A stretch of 64,000 bases of DNA from Turritopsis dohrnii (Eukaryota; Cnidaria; Hydrozoa; Anthoathecata; Oceaniidae): contig BQMF02000237.1 of NCBI GenBank assembly GCA_027922465.2, forward strand, positions 248,001 through 312,000. The letters are read 5' to 3'. The number at the start of each line of letters is the position of its first letter. The first letter of the stretch is position 1. Both the position numbers and the translations under genes were made by a program. This document shows, in pieces, positions 21,963 through 32,700 of the stretch. Below the pieces are notes generated by a model. That model ran no database searches. It had not been told where the DNA came from and saw only the letters and a list, made by a program, of their open reading frames with translations.

Positions 21963-22854
21963 TGTTGAGTGTTTCTTTTTTTCGCAATGTTTACAATTTT
22001 TTGCAATGTTTGCATTTTTCTTGAAATTTGATTGACTCGCATGCCAGATGGCCGCGCGGTGGCCTAAAAAAGTATAATCGAATCCAACTTCCAAGCACAC
22101 AAAATCTGGCCGTCGTCGGCCAACAAAGTTGAGCAATAGTTGTCACTGAACATGCACAGAACTGGCTGCGTACGTACGTACGGGCAAAATCGCACGAGTG
22201 GAGGTTGGCCTTTAAGTCACCAGAAGATCACATTACAAGGTTTTAAAATAATAAACTTTTTCCCCCAAAGGAGTTTACCAAAATAGCGATCGAACAACGG
22301 AATAAAAAAGAATTACAGCGTACGGTTTCTATTCTTAACAACTTTAGCAGTAACTGTCGTTTCTTTTATATCTAACTGAATGAGAACCAGGTAATTAGTT
22401 CAGTATTAAACACTAACGCGTGCTACCTGTAATTATACTGAATTCGGTACAACAACAACATCTAGAATTTACATAATTTAAGCCGAAAAGGATTCTTATT
22501 GGTTAAGAAGCCGCGAAACTTTTACCAGCCAATCGGATTGCAAGAAGTATGTCAACACGAAAATTAATGCAAAACAGAAGCGAAAGAAAGTAGAATTTCA
22601 GCATGTTGCGACATCCATCAAAAGTTAACAGCCGGACGTTTAAACTTTTGAAATTTTTTGTTGTAAAGTGAATATACATTTTCATTGTTTCTATTGGCTA
22701 TATACCAATAAAACTTTATATGATTAGTGGTCACACAAAAAAGCTAAATGTACGGTTTAGTGTTCCCATTATAACGAAACATTTACAATGACAACAAAAT
22801 CTTATTTACGTAACACTTATTCTTATGATTAACATTCTGGTTAAAGAAATCGAT

Positions 22855-23110
22855 TTTCTGATTTATGAAATCGAATAATTAGATTCTTTTAAAATCGAAT
22901 AATTTAGATTCTTATAAAATCGAATAATTTAGATTCTTTTAAAATCGAAATTTAGCTTCAAAAAATCGAAATCGAAATCGAAATTTAGCTTCTAGAAAAT
23001 CGAAATTTAGCTTCTAAAAATCGAAATTGAAATCGAAATTTAGATTTCATAAAATCGATTTTTTTCAGCTAAATTTCGATTTAAAAAGAATCTAAATTTA
23101 GCTTGTTATC
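22855..23110. repeat. Right sub-terminal array of aatcgaaatttagctt words
   Basis: Repeats of aaatcgaataatttagattc and aaatcgaaatttagcttc fill this interval and lead into the right TIR. They mirror the left array. Confidence 0.85.
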
Positions 23111-23388
23111 CTTTTCCCATAAACCGTCACATTTAACAAAAAGCATTATATAATTTTGACGTTAATTCTCCAAGAAACAACAATAATTCTACAAACATCA
23201 TCTCATTTTGAAGGTTAATCATCAAATTTTCTCACAGACAATTAAATTTGATCTTGATCTTGTATAGGGTTTCTTCATTGGCTTAAAAGATGTATATAGT
23301 GCAATGCTAGTTTTTTGGAAGATCAGCAATTTGAAGATGTTCTGTATAGCAGAATGCAGAATGCAAACAATATAAACAAGCAGACCTA

Positions 23389-23670
23389 TTTCTCTGTGTG
23401 ATCTCCGTCGTCTGTCAGGTGCATATCGACTACCTTGTACTGGTTGACCATTTGGTCCAGTGACATTATCTGCTTGCAAACCTTTTCGGCCTTCAATCAC
23501 ATCAAACTCAACAGGTTCATTATCACCAAGACTAGGTACATACTTATTTGGGTTGTTGCAACTAATTGCAGTTCGATGAACAAATATGTCGTTTTTGGTA
23601 TCATCCCGGTTGATAAAGCCAAAGCCCCTGCGGACATTGAACCACTTAACTTTGCCAGTGATCCAGGTTG
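23389..23670 (-). CDS. Y-box protein cold-shock-domain exon, copy 2
   Basis: The acceptor (catttag at 23671-23677) and cold-shock exon match copy 1 almost base for base. I count four differences in the shared coding part: three are synonymous and one changes Arg to Trp just before GKVKWF. RNP1 (GFGFI) and RNP2 (DIFVH) are intact. Similarity stops at cacagag on the 3' side, so the original donor is absent; a weaker donor (agaaatag/gtctgc, near 23382) is possible. It may be an alternative (mutually exclusive) exon of the same minus-strand gene, or a duplicated exon without function. It lies upstream of copy 1 in transcription order. Confidence 0.75.
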
Positions 23671-23745
23671 CTAAATGATAAAATTAAATTAAAGATGTAT
23701 CTAATCTTTTTTAATCAAGTTGTTTGCCCAAAGGTGCATATTTTA

Positions 23746-24036
23746 CCTTAAGGGAAGAAATTGTTTCCGGAAGAAAGTTTTTTTGTGGAATTTATGTTTG
23801 CGGATTTCGCTCAAATCTGCTCTTTCCTTTCCAACTAAAGTTTGTATATACACCCAGGCACTGAATTTAGGTGTTTCCCTACTTTCGATTTTATTAAATT
23901 TCTTGCACTCGCAAAAATTAATTCCGCAAAATCTCTTTTGAAGTCGTCATCCGCAAAAATTTATTCCGCAAAATATGGCATTTTTTGATCATTTATCCGC
24001 AAAAATATATTCCGCAAACAATTTCTTCCCTTAAGG
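23746..24036. mobile_element. 291-bp TA-flanked MITE (pogo-like)
   Basis: The TIRs start ccttaagggaagaaattgtt at both ends, with TA at 23744-23745 and 24037-24038. Inside, words such as gcaaaaatttattccgcaaa are repeated. The ccttaag start and the repeated Xgcgaaa-type words resemble the elements at 11912 and 51466, but the TIR sequences differ, so it is a sister family. Confidence 0.88.
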
Positions 24037-26790
24037 TAGTATAAAAGAAAATAAATAAAATAAATAAATCAAGTTAGTATTATATATTTATTATTATTAT
24101 TTTAAGGCAAAAGTTACACATACATACAAGGTGGTCGTTTAACAGCATTCTTATGGGCTCACCACAGTGTCATGATGTATATTACATGGTTCTTTTTATG
24201 AGCATATTAATTTTGAGATGAGGCTTGGTTATGCTTATAAGCTATCACAAAATATAGGCTGGATTTATACTTATGGTATGCTTACTGTGACGTGCCTCCC
24301 GCTATTCTTTTGTTGATTAATTTTGCTTAATGTTTCGCTTTATAGAGGTTGTTGTATGTTTCTTGAGACAGACGTTTACGTTTATTTATCAAGTTTTTGC
24401 CTTCGTTTTTTCAATTATACGTACACATCAAAAGTGAGTTGCATGTTAAAGTTCTGAAGAGAACTAAACTTCGTATTTTATTTTATACGTTTTTTTGTCA
24501 TTGGTTTGAAGAAACCTAGTGTTATAGCAGTATATACATTCTAGACATTTGGGATTATGTTAAATAAGATATTTTTCTTTATATTTATTTTGATTATAAT
24601 TTTGTTTGTCTTTAGATTGGGTTATTTTTTCATTTCGTATATTTTGTATTTTGTTTTTGTTTGATATATATAGCGACTATGACTGTGTGTCCAAACCAAC
24701 TTTTTTAAATCAATTTTGTCAATCCACAGTAACACAAGTTAACATAAGCCATTGTTATGAAATGGATGGAAGGTCTCAGACAAAATGCTCCAATGACATC
24801 CAAAGCAAAAAAGTATCGTCTCAAGCTGTTGAAGACAAACAGGAATCAGTATACAAGTCAGTGTCGTATCCAGAGATTATTTGGGGACACCGCTTTGCTC
24901 GTTTCCAAATTTGCTTGTTTCATCGTCACCTGAAGGACCCCCATGGTGAGGCCTGAGGGGCGGAAAACTTTTTATTTTTATGTGGTCTACATTGCTGGAA
25001 AATGCACTTCCATTCAGTAGGAAGACAGTAGGTTAACGTGCTCAATGCCTTTCTCTTTATACTTCACAATTTCACAAATGAATTTCGAATGACCTGTATA
25101 AAATCTAATTCGTTCTACTTGTGGTTTCAATCATGTAAAAATTGTGTATTATTTTTTCGAATACGAAATGGCGTTGATGCATCAGCTTTTCCCGAAAAGC
25201 TTAATTACACAGGTTCGTGGGTAACAAAAAACTGTGCAACGAAAAGAAATACACAATGCAAGTTTTGTTTCTTTCAATAAATATATCACGCGCAACAAAA
25301 AGCAATGCAATGTTTTCTTTTCTTTTTCGATAATATCACCTGCATGCAAAAACATTCGTCGTGACGCCATCGCTTAATAAGCAACATAGACGAATGAAAA
25401 ATTAATTGTCACAGAGTGCACAAAATAGATTGTAAATAAGCTAATAAAGTTTTATTAGTTTGTTTAATGTTAGAAGGAATCTTTGTGAGTGCAGTTTAAA
25501 AAAAAAAAAAAAAATTGTTAGTTTTTTTTTTGAAAAGTCAGAGTTTGGGCGCCGATACCGCACTCGCGGTATCAAAATCCCACTGGATACGCAGCGAAGG
25601 TATCAACTGATTGATGAATCATGTAGTTGTCAGAAACGAGATCACCTACTACCTCGATAATGAACTCAAAGAATTCAATAACTTATGCTAGCAAATCAAG
25701 GAATATATTCTCGCGAATCACAAGAAAGAAAATGCTAAGTTTTAGGTGTATAGGCCATATTAGCTTTTAGTATGCTTAGCAGGAACAACACAGCCTCGTG
25801 AATATGCTTAGTATATATATGCTTATTTCTTTGACAAAACTGAGGCTGGGTATGCTTATAAACGCTATGCTTATTATATAAAAAAAAACATTTTTGTGCA
25901 TACAGGGGTTGATTTTGGGGACATCGAATTTGGGCGCTAGTTGTGCAAAAAATAACTACGGAAATAATTTAGAATGCTTCTTTTGCTTATTTCTTAATAA
26001 TCTAATGAAAAAAAACCAGGCCATTCTCTCTGAAAACGTTAATATTCCTCATTCAGTGTCGATTTATTTTTGTTAACAATCCAAAAAATAATAACATGTT
26101 TCAATGCATGATCTTTAAAAAAATATATGCCGGGAATCCTTTTACTCTCCACCGCTATCAGGTCTTGCATGAGATGTTCGCAATCAGCCAACAGTGTGCA
26201 ACCACAGCCGAAAGAATTGTTATTTTAACTTACACAAATTTCCGTTCGTGAAAATCCAGTTAAGCTTTCACTGTGTTATTGTAAAGGGAGCTGGAAACTA
26301 AGACGCGAAAACGAGCCTTGATGGTACCACTCCCGTTTTCATATTCTTTCCTCGGGTGAACAAATGAATTCGTATAATGAAGGAAATTTCAAAATTACCT
26401 TAGAAATGGTGGTCATTCTCCCTAGCAACAGCAAATAATTGCTTAAAAAACCTTAGTTATTGTTCGTCGTCAATTGAGCGCGAAAACTAATATAATGCGT
26501 TGAACACGTTCATATATAAATAGTTGATATTAAAGAGTATCGGCCCCTGGACCCCCAGGTGCAATGTATATACACACCTTCAGCGTTCAAAAAGGCCTTC
26601 GCACTTATATCGCTATTACTACCGACGCCCAAAATAATTTTCTGAATTTAGCCCCTGGCATAGCTGAGATTTTACTAATTCACCTATCCAGCTAACACAA
26701 AACTAACATACATATAATAATAGCATTAAAAAGTTCTTATGGAAATGAATTTTGGAGGGATGCAAACTGTTTTAGCATTGCAACGATAAT
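24037..26790. other. Gene-poor stretch with old repeat remnants
   Basis: Simple AT-rich repeats lie at 24048-24110. A plus-strand frame at 24606-24956 (116 codons) shows no domain. atgctta words recur near 24230 and 25770-25890. A17 (about 25498-25514) is followed by T-rich sequence. No gene is supported. Confidence 0.5.
25034..25175. repeat. Diverged relative of the CAGGG element interior
   Basis: The run tgcctttctctttatacttc, then tgtataaaatcta, cttgtggtttcaat and attgtgtattattttttc follows the same order as 2350-2470 of copy A with many substitutions. It represents an older member or a related family. Confidence 0.75.
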
Positions 26791-27040
26791 GAGCTATTAT
26801 AAATAGAATTGAGGGCTTCAGTGCGCTTAAGTCAGTGGTGGAAATTCCTCAGGCTGATAAGAAATAGATCTGGAAAGGATTAGCTGACAAAAAAACAAAA
26901 TAGAGAATGAACAAGGTTAGCAAATGACAAATGAGCTATAATAAATATAAATTGAGGGTTGTGCAGAATGCTAAAGTCAATGGTGGGAATTCCTCAGAAT
27001 TATAAAGAAAATAATCTGGAAATGAGCAGCTGAAAATCTA
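26791..27040. repeat. 142-bp imperfect tandem duplication
   Basis: Two units starting gagctat(t/a)ataaat at 26791 and 26933 share gtcagtggtgg/gtcaatggtggg, attcctcag and atctggaaa in the same order. Confidence 0.75.
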
Positions 27041-27405
27041 TATACCTTACAAATAAAAACAAAACACATCATTTTCAAATCATCTATATATTAATACCTA
27101 GAGCTTCTGTAGCAGCTTCAGACATGTTGGTAAAGGCCGCCTCTGAATGTTTTCACGTGGCACGCATTACAAAATCAAACTTTCTCCAACAATGCTCCTT
27201 CGTGTGGTGGTGTTCCAAACTATCTCAAAATCTTACCAGGGGATTACCCGAAGGTGACTTCGGATGAAGGCGAATATCCACTTTGGATTAAGTGTTCGCG
27301 CGGACCGGACCGGACGGACAGATCGATCTGTTCCAAGTACAGACTGTGGTTCCAGTCAAACCGGTCTGCCATTTTTTCTACTCAAACTTTCATCACAAAA
27401 TATAA
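27041..27405. other. Unassigned flank of the RecQ-carrying element
   Basis: No gene is recognised. A GC-rich patch of cggacc/cggacag repeats followed by gatcgatc lies at 27299-27332, unlike the AT-rich surroundings. Confidence 0.4.
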
Positions 27406-27477
27406 CAACCTCGTACTCAGGGGTTTCTTGCCTCCGATATAACGGCGGTGAAGAAGAGCCTGGCGAACGCAGATTAA

Positions 27478-28053
27478 AGCTTGGTTTCCAATAAAGAAAT
27501 TTTATCGTGCGATCGCACTACAGTCGTACTACAATCCCACGACGTAATGGAAACACTTGTCGTGCAACATGTTGAAGATCGTGCAACATTTTTTGATGTC
27601 GCACAACAATGTCGTAGAGAAAAAATTCTATCTCCACGACAGTCGTGCTACAGTTGCAATAGCAAGTGCTCAAATATATTGGGTGACATTCGCAGATATT
27701 GATAAAAAAAAGCAACTCACGACCATGAAAATGAGTTCGGATACTAAAAAAGGTGGTATGCTTCTGTTACTGAACGACTTTTAAACAGTCTGCAAACCCA
27801 GGAAGAGTGCTTTCTCTTTCTCTGCATATTTCTTCTACGTTTTAAGAAGCTCAATAACGTTGCACAAAGGGAAAGCTGATAAGTTAACAACAAACGCTTG
27901 TCCAATTTGAAATAATATTTTGAATTTCTCGCCAATCATACGAAATCGTGTAATGGAAACAAGGCTGTCGTGCAACAAAAAGTCGTGCGACAAGTCGCAC
28001 AACATTTGTTGCACGACGATCGCACGATAATTTTTTGTTATTGGAAACCAAGC
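27478..28053. mobile_element. 576-bp MITE with TAA TSD (Harbinger-like)
   Basis: The TIRs agcttggtttccaataa (left) and its inverse (right) are flanked by TAA at 27475-27477 and 28054-28056. A 3-bp TWA duplication is typical of PIF/Harbinger MITEs. The interior has many tcgtgcaacaa/tgttgcacga words in both orientations, able to fold into long hairpins. It is nested inside the RecQ-carrying element. Confidence 0.85.
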
Positions 28054-28239
28054 TTAAGATTTCCCATTTTGGAAATTTTGAAATTCACGACGGCCCCCGA
28101 TAACAAACCAGGTTCTTTCAGATCAGTTTTGTGTATTACGTAATGGAGAGTAGTCGTGTAAATAATTTTTTTAGAAGCCTTCAAATTTCATTAGAACATC
28201 GATCATATAACATACACAAGGACTTTTTTTAAAAACCAC

Positions 28240-29068
28240 AGCAAGGAGTACAACGTTTGCTATATCTATACGAAGGCATTAATGTGTTAGCCGTCCTTCC
28301 GACTAGCTTTGGAAAGTCGTTGATCTGCCAATTATTATCAACTCTTTACTTACTGATTCAAATAACATTACTATTATGGTCAGTCCCCTCAATTCGATCA
28401 TAGACGATCAAATTAAAACATTGGAGAAAGAGGAATCGTTGTAGGGGTGCTTCCATATCTTAGTTCTCATGAAAACACTGTATCGTTTATTTGAACAGAA
28501 TTTTATATGGTCCTGGTGGTGAGATTATCAGAAATGTAAAAGTGGAAGTAATGTTTGCCCATCCAGAAGCTCTTCTTAGTACTTATGGACGAAAACTTCT
28601 TAAGTCACATCCATTTCAAGAGTGAGCTGTTGCTTTATGTCATTGATAAAGCACATTGCATGGGAAAATGGTATGATAATTATTTGAAATGTGACATATT
28701 TATTTTATAAAATATCTTCATAAATTCAAAATAACAATATACAACTTTTCCAAGATATAATATACATATAAATTTCATATGCAATCTGTTATTATATTGT
28801 AGGGGCGAAACCTTCTATGTTAACTACAAAGACTTGGTAGTAGTACAAACAATATTAAATGATATTGTAGCACTATGTATAATTGCCACTGCAAATGACC
28901 AGTTTAAGAAAGTCTTGCACTTTCCAGAGATAATTTGAAAACAGTTAAAACCTCTCCAAATCGCATGTATATGGTGGTAAAAGAGCGCCTATCTAACAAT
29001 AAGGGGATAAAAAGCTATGATTACATTTTAAGACCTATTGCAGTAATAGCCAAAGAGAAAACTATCCA
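28240..29068 (+). pseudogene. RecQ-like SF2 DNA helicase, degenerate fragment
   Basis: The first piece reads YEGINVLAVLPTSFGKSLI (Walker A at 28299-28319, normally PTGFGKS). A second, in another frame, reads IMVSPLNSIIDDQIKTLE. A third reads VMFAHPEALLSTYGRKLLKS. Near 28642 the DEAH-box position reads IDKAHC, with Lys in place of Glu. A last piece reads SPNRMYMVVKERL (from 28953). These are helicase motifs I, Ia, the HPEALL segment, II and the SPNR segment of RecQ-like proteins in the right order. At least three frameshifts or stops separate them and the Walker B acidic residue is lost, so it is inactive. The helicase would unwind DNA with ATP. It lies between the TIRs of a DNA transposon, so it was either transposon-encoded or captured. 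Some gaps could be short introns. Confidence 0.78.
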
Positions 29069-29134
29069 ATAAAAAATAGTTATCTTTTCGCCGCCGTCCG
29101 TATAATCGAAAAGGTAAGAAACCCTAGGTACGAG

Positions 29135-29263
29135 TGTGGAATGTATTTGCCGCCTCCGCCGCCCGTAGGACGCCATTGTAGAATATAAGCGTGGTTTAAA
29201 AATATAATTTTTAGTTCACAATATACAGTCCTCGTGGTCGGTCGTGTCTCCACCGTTCCCACA
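29135..29263 (+). repeat. BEL/Pao 5' LTR
   Basis: 129 bp, identical to the 3' LTR. A TATA-like taaaaatataatt lies near 29197-29209. Very short for an LTR, although short LTRs occur in the family. Confidence 0.95.
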
Positions 29264-29267
29264 TTTT

Positions 29268-29293
29268 TGGTCCACCTTGCCTGGATTTGAACC
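29268..29293 (+). promoter_or_regulatory. BEL/Pao primer-binding site
   Basis: Four bases after the LTR, tggtccaccttgcctgga continues into tttgaacc. Read on the opposite strand this resembles a tRNA 3' end with a T-loop (ggttcaaatcc) followed by an acceptor strand and cca. Complementarity seems to extend past the usual 18 bases into the T-arm; the spacing is one base longer than a standard tRNA, so identity of the tRNA is not assigned. Confidence 0.7.
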
Positions 29294-29325
29294 TTCAACT
29301 TTGATTTTTAACTGATTAAATCACC

Positions 29326-29520
29326 ATGTCTGCTGGTTTACTTAAGAAGAAACTTGCTACTTTCGAAGCACTTCGAAAAACCTTGAACGATGGCACCATC
29401 GCAGCCATAGATGCTTTGCCATCTGAGAACTTGACCGAGGAACAAATATCTGATGTGCAAAGTTACCTCGAAATACTTGATACTGAGCATACAGTTTATC
29501 TAACAATTTCAGACCACTAA
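29326..29520 (+). pseudogene. BEL/Pao gag start, cut by a MITE
   Basis: The frame begins MSAGLLKKKLATFEALRKT, a charged helical start like that of BEL/Pao gag proteins, and is open until a small TIR element enters at 29494. The codons after 29493 belong to the insertion, which brings a stop at 29518-29520. Gag resumes downstream in a different phase (ELENINGINDEIIELLSEDD from about 29660). Confidence 0.75.
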
Positions 29521-29652
29521 AACTATTTGGTGTAAACCTTATAATATTTGTTTGGATAGCCGAGTTTATGAACAACTTTTGCCTCGTTCTTTCAAACGCT
29601 TTTATGAGTGTTTTTACCGAAAAGTTTGGTGGTCTGAAATTGTTAGATAAAC
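29494..29652. mobile_element. 159-bp MITE inside BEL gag
   Basis: The ends are inverted copies: gtttatctaacaatttcag at the left and its inverse at the right, continuing into accac/gtggt. The direct repeat aca flanks both sides (29491-29493 and 29653-29655). It interrupts gag, so it arrived after the BEL master copy was functional, or this copy was mobilised in trans. Confidence 0.82.
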
Positions 29653-29791
29653 ACACTCTGAGTTAGAAAACATTAATGGTATTAATGATGAGATTATAGA
29701 ACTTCTTTCGGAAGATGATGCAGCAGCTATTGAAAAACAAGTCAAAGCCCATCTCGGCTTCAAAACACTGGTTAAGAAAAACTGTGTTAAA

Positions 29792-32700
29792 TTGAAGAAA
29801 ATTCTTGCCAAGAATACCTCTGTCGCTACCTCATCACTTGGTTTGTCAGAGACAGCCTCATCCGTGGCAAGCACAAATGTAAAGTTGCCAAAACTGGACA
29901 TCCCTACGTTTTCTGGGGATCCATTAGAATGGAAAATGTTTTACGACTCCTTCATGTGTACCATCGACTCCAACACAACATTACCATGCATACAGAAATT
30001 CACTTACTTGAAGTCGTACCTTCGCGGAACAGCCGCTGAAACCGTTTCCGGCTACACACTTACGTCTGATAATTACAAGGAAGCTTTAGACCTTCTCGAA
30101 AAACGCTTTGGTGATACTCAGGTACTGATATCATCACACATGAAAGCCCTTTGCTTGGGTGGCTCAGTCAAAGCCATTGATGACACTGTCAACCTTCGTC
30201 GTACATATGACCATGTAGAAACTCATATTCGTAGCCTCAAGAACTTAGGCATCTCGTCCAAGGAGTACGGACCCATGTTGATACCGATCCTGAACACGAA
30301 ATTCCCAGCTGAGCTTAGTCTTATTCTGTCCAGACAAATGGGACGTGGAGTATGGGACATTGACAAAATGCTTGAAACCCTTTGCAACGAAATTGAAGCT
30401 CGTGAACGATTATCTGCTTCAAATTCGACTGAAGAATCACATGAAAAACAACCCTTTTCAACAGAAACATTTCTGACCAACGGTAACCATAGTAACGCTC
30501 GCCGCCATCATCCGAAAAAACGTAAACAAAAGCCATCTCAAGAAATTTCCAAGAAAACATGTGTATTTTGCAATTCTGAGAAACATTTAGCATACCAATG
30601 TGAAGTCATTCAAGATAAAGAGACTCGCTTGATAATTCTTGGAAATAAAGGACGTTGCTTCAAATGTATTCGAACCAACCATTTTGCGAAAGATTGCGAT
30701 TCAAAGATAAAATGCAACAAGTGCGAAGGCAATCATCATGCTGCTGTCTGCTTTCCAGAAGGCACATCGTCAAACTTGACATTACAAAAAAAGCAAAAGT
30801 CAATTGGAATCCTGCAAACTGCTCAAGCTGTCATTACTGACACGAAAGGAGAAAAGTCATCAAATATTCGTATTTTGTTTGACCTCGGAGCACAACTTTC
30901 TTACATCACGCCTGTTGCTCGCAAAAAGCTCAACCTTCCAACCATGGAAAAGTCAAATGTAAACATTAAGACATTTGGAGAAAAGGAAGAGTCAAAAGTT
31001 TTGGACAGTGTTAAATTTCTTGTTAAAGGGAAAGGAACCGCCAAGTCCATTTTAGTCGATGCTTTGGAAACTGACATTTGTTTACCCATTTCAGGCAGCC
31101 ATTATGGGTGTAACCTGGAAAAGCAACCTCACCTTGCGGGACTGAATTTAGCTGACGTAAACAAAGATGGTAGTGACATGAACGTAGACGTGTTGATCGG
31201 AGCCAATTTCTACTGGAACTTTATGTCGGGGAAAGTTGTTAAACCGATGAATGGTAATGGTCCTGTTGCTTGTGAATCGACGCTTGGATACGTTCTTAGT
31301 GGGCAGACAAGCATATCCAACCACCTTACCATAGTTGGCATAACTAACTTTGTGCATACTACCGAAAACCTTTCGTTCGAGCCTTCAAGTGCAACCTGCA
31401 AGCAAGAAACTTTCAATGCCCTCCATAACTTATGGGAGAATCCTGATGACGATGCCCCCACTGACAACCTGATTTTGGAGGAGTTCAGAAACAATCTTGA
31501 GTTTACCGACAACCGTTACCAAGTCAAACTTCCTTTCAAAGAAGAATTTCCTGATGTTGACGATAATTTTCATTGTGCGAAGAGACGTTTGCGTAGTCTC
31601 CACAACCGTTTTCAGAATGACCCGAAGCTGTACTCGGATTACAAGGACATAATCGACAAACAACATGAATCTGGAATTATTGAAGTTATTCCTGATCCCG
31701 AAGTCGAACCATCTGTTCCTGACCATTATTTACCCCATCAAGCCGTTGTTCGCGAGGACAAGGCAACTACCAAAGTTCGTGTTGTGTTTGATGCTAGCTC
31801 ATCATCATCCAGCTCAAACGGTCAATCATTGAATTCATGTCTCCATTCTGGTCCATCATTAACCCAGTCATTGTTTGATGTGTTAGTTCGGTTTCGCTCA
31901 TTTAGCATTGGGTTTGTTGCAGATATTGAAAAAGCATTTCATCAAATTTTGTTACATCCATCTCATCGTGACTATGTCAGATTTTTGTGGTTCAAAGAGT
32001 TTCGAACTGATGTTGATTTTGATGAGTTAGAACTGTCTGTTCATCGGTTTTGTCGTGTCATTTTTGGAGTCACATCATCACCATTTTTGTTGCAAGCCAC
32101 TCTCATTGAGCACATAAACAAACATCCAAATTCACTTTTCATTGTCAAGCTCATCTCCTCATTGATTGTTGATGATCTCATATCTGGAGCAGACACCTCA
32201 TCAGAAGCAAAAGCATTGTTCCTGGAAGCTAAGCAGCATGTCAGTGCCGCATCATTCAACCTCTACAAGTTTCAAGCCAATGATCCTGATCTCGAAACAG
32301 AAGTTTATCGCATGACCAATGATGATAAAAGTGTTATTGACAACATCGCTCCTGAAAACAATAAAGTTCTTGGAATCGTTTGGGATAAACATGAAGACCA
32401 ATTCGTTTTCAACCTTCACAACATCACAGAAAAATGTCGATCTGCTTCAACAAAACGTGACATTTTGCACACTATTGCATCATTCTATGACCCTTTGGGG
32501 CTTCTCAACCCAATTATCCTGAAATGGAAATGTTTTTTCCAAAAACTCTGTGTGTCGAAAGTTGAATGGGACGCACCGTTATCAGCAGAACTGCTTGAAC
32601 AGTGGACACTACTTTACTTACCACTCTTCGATTCACCTGCTATTTATGTCAACCGTCGTTACTCACCTATCCAGCCTGATGATCCAGTTGTATCACGCCA

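Larger units (their letters stand above)
20163..23130. mobile_element. TIR element with sub-terminal AAATCGAAATTTAGC arrays, carrying CAGGG copy B
   Basis: The left end gtgacagtttatgggaaaag and the right end (reverse complement gtgacggtttatgggaaaag) share TIRs of about 37 bp with one mismatch, continuing gataacaagctaaattt. A possible attt target duplication lies at 20159-20162 and 23131-23134. Without the nested CAGGG element the length is about 1.79 kb. No transposase is recognised inside, so it is non-autonomous; the superfamily is not assigned. Confidence 0.8.
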
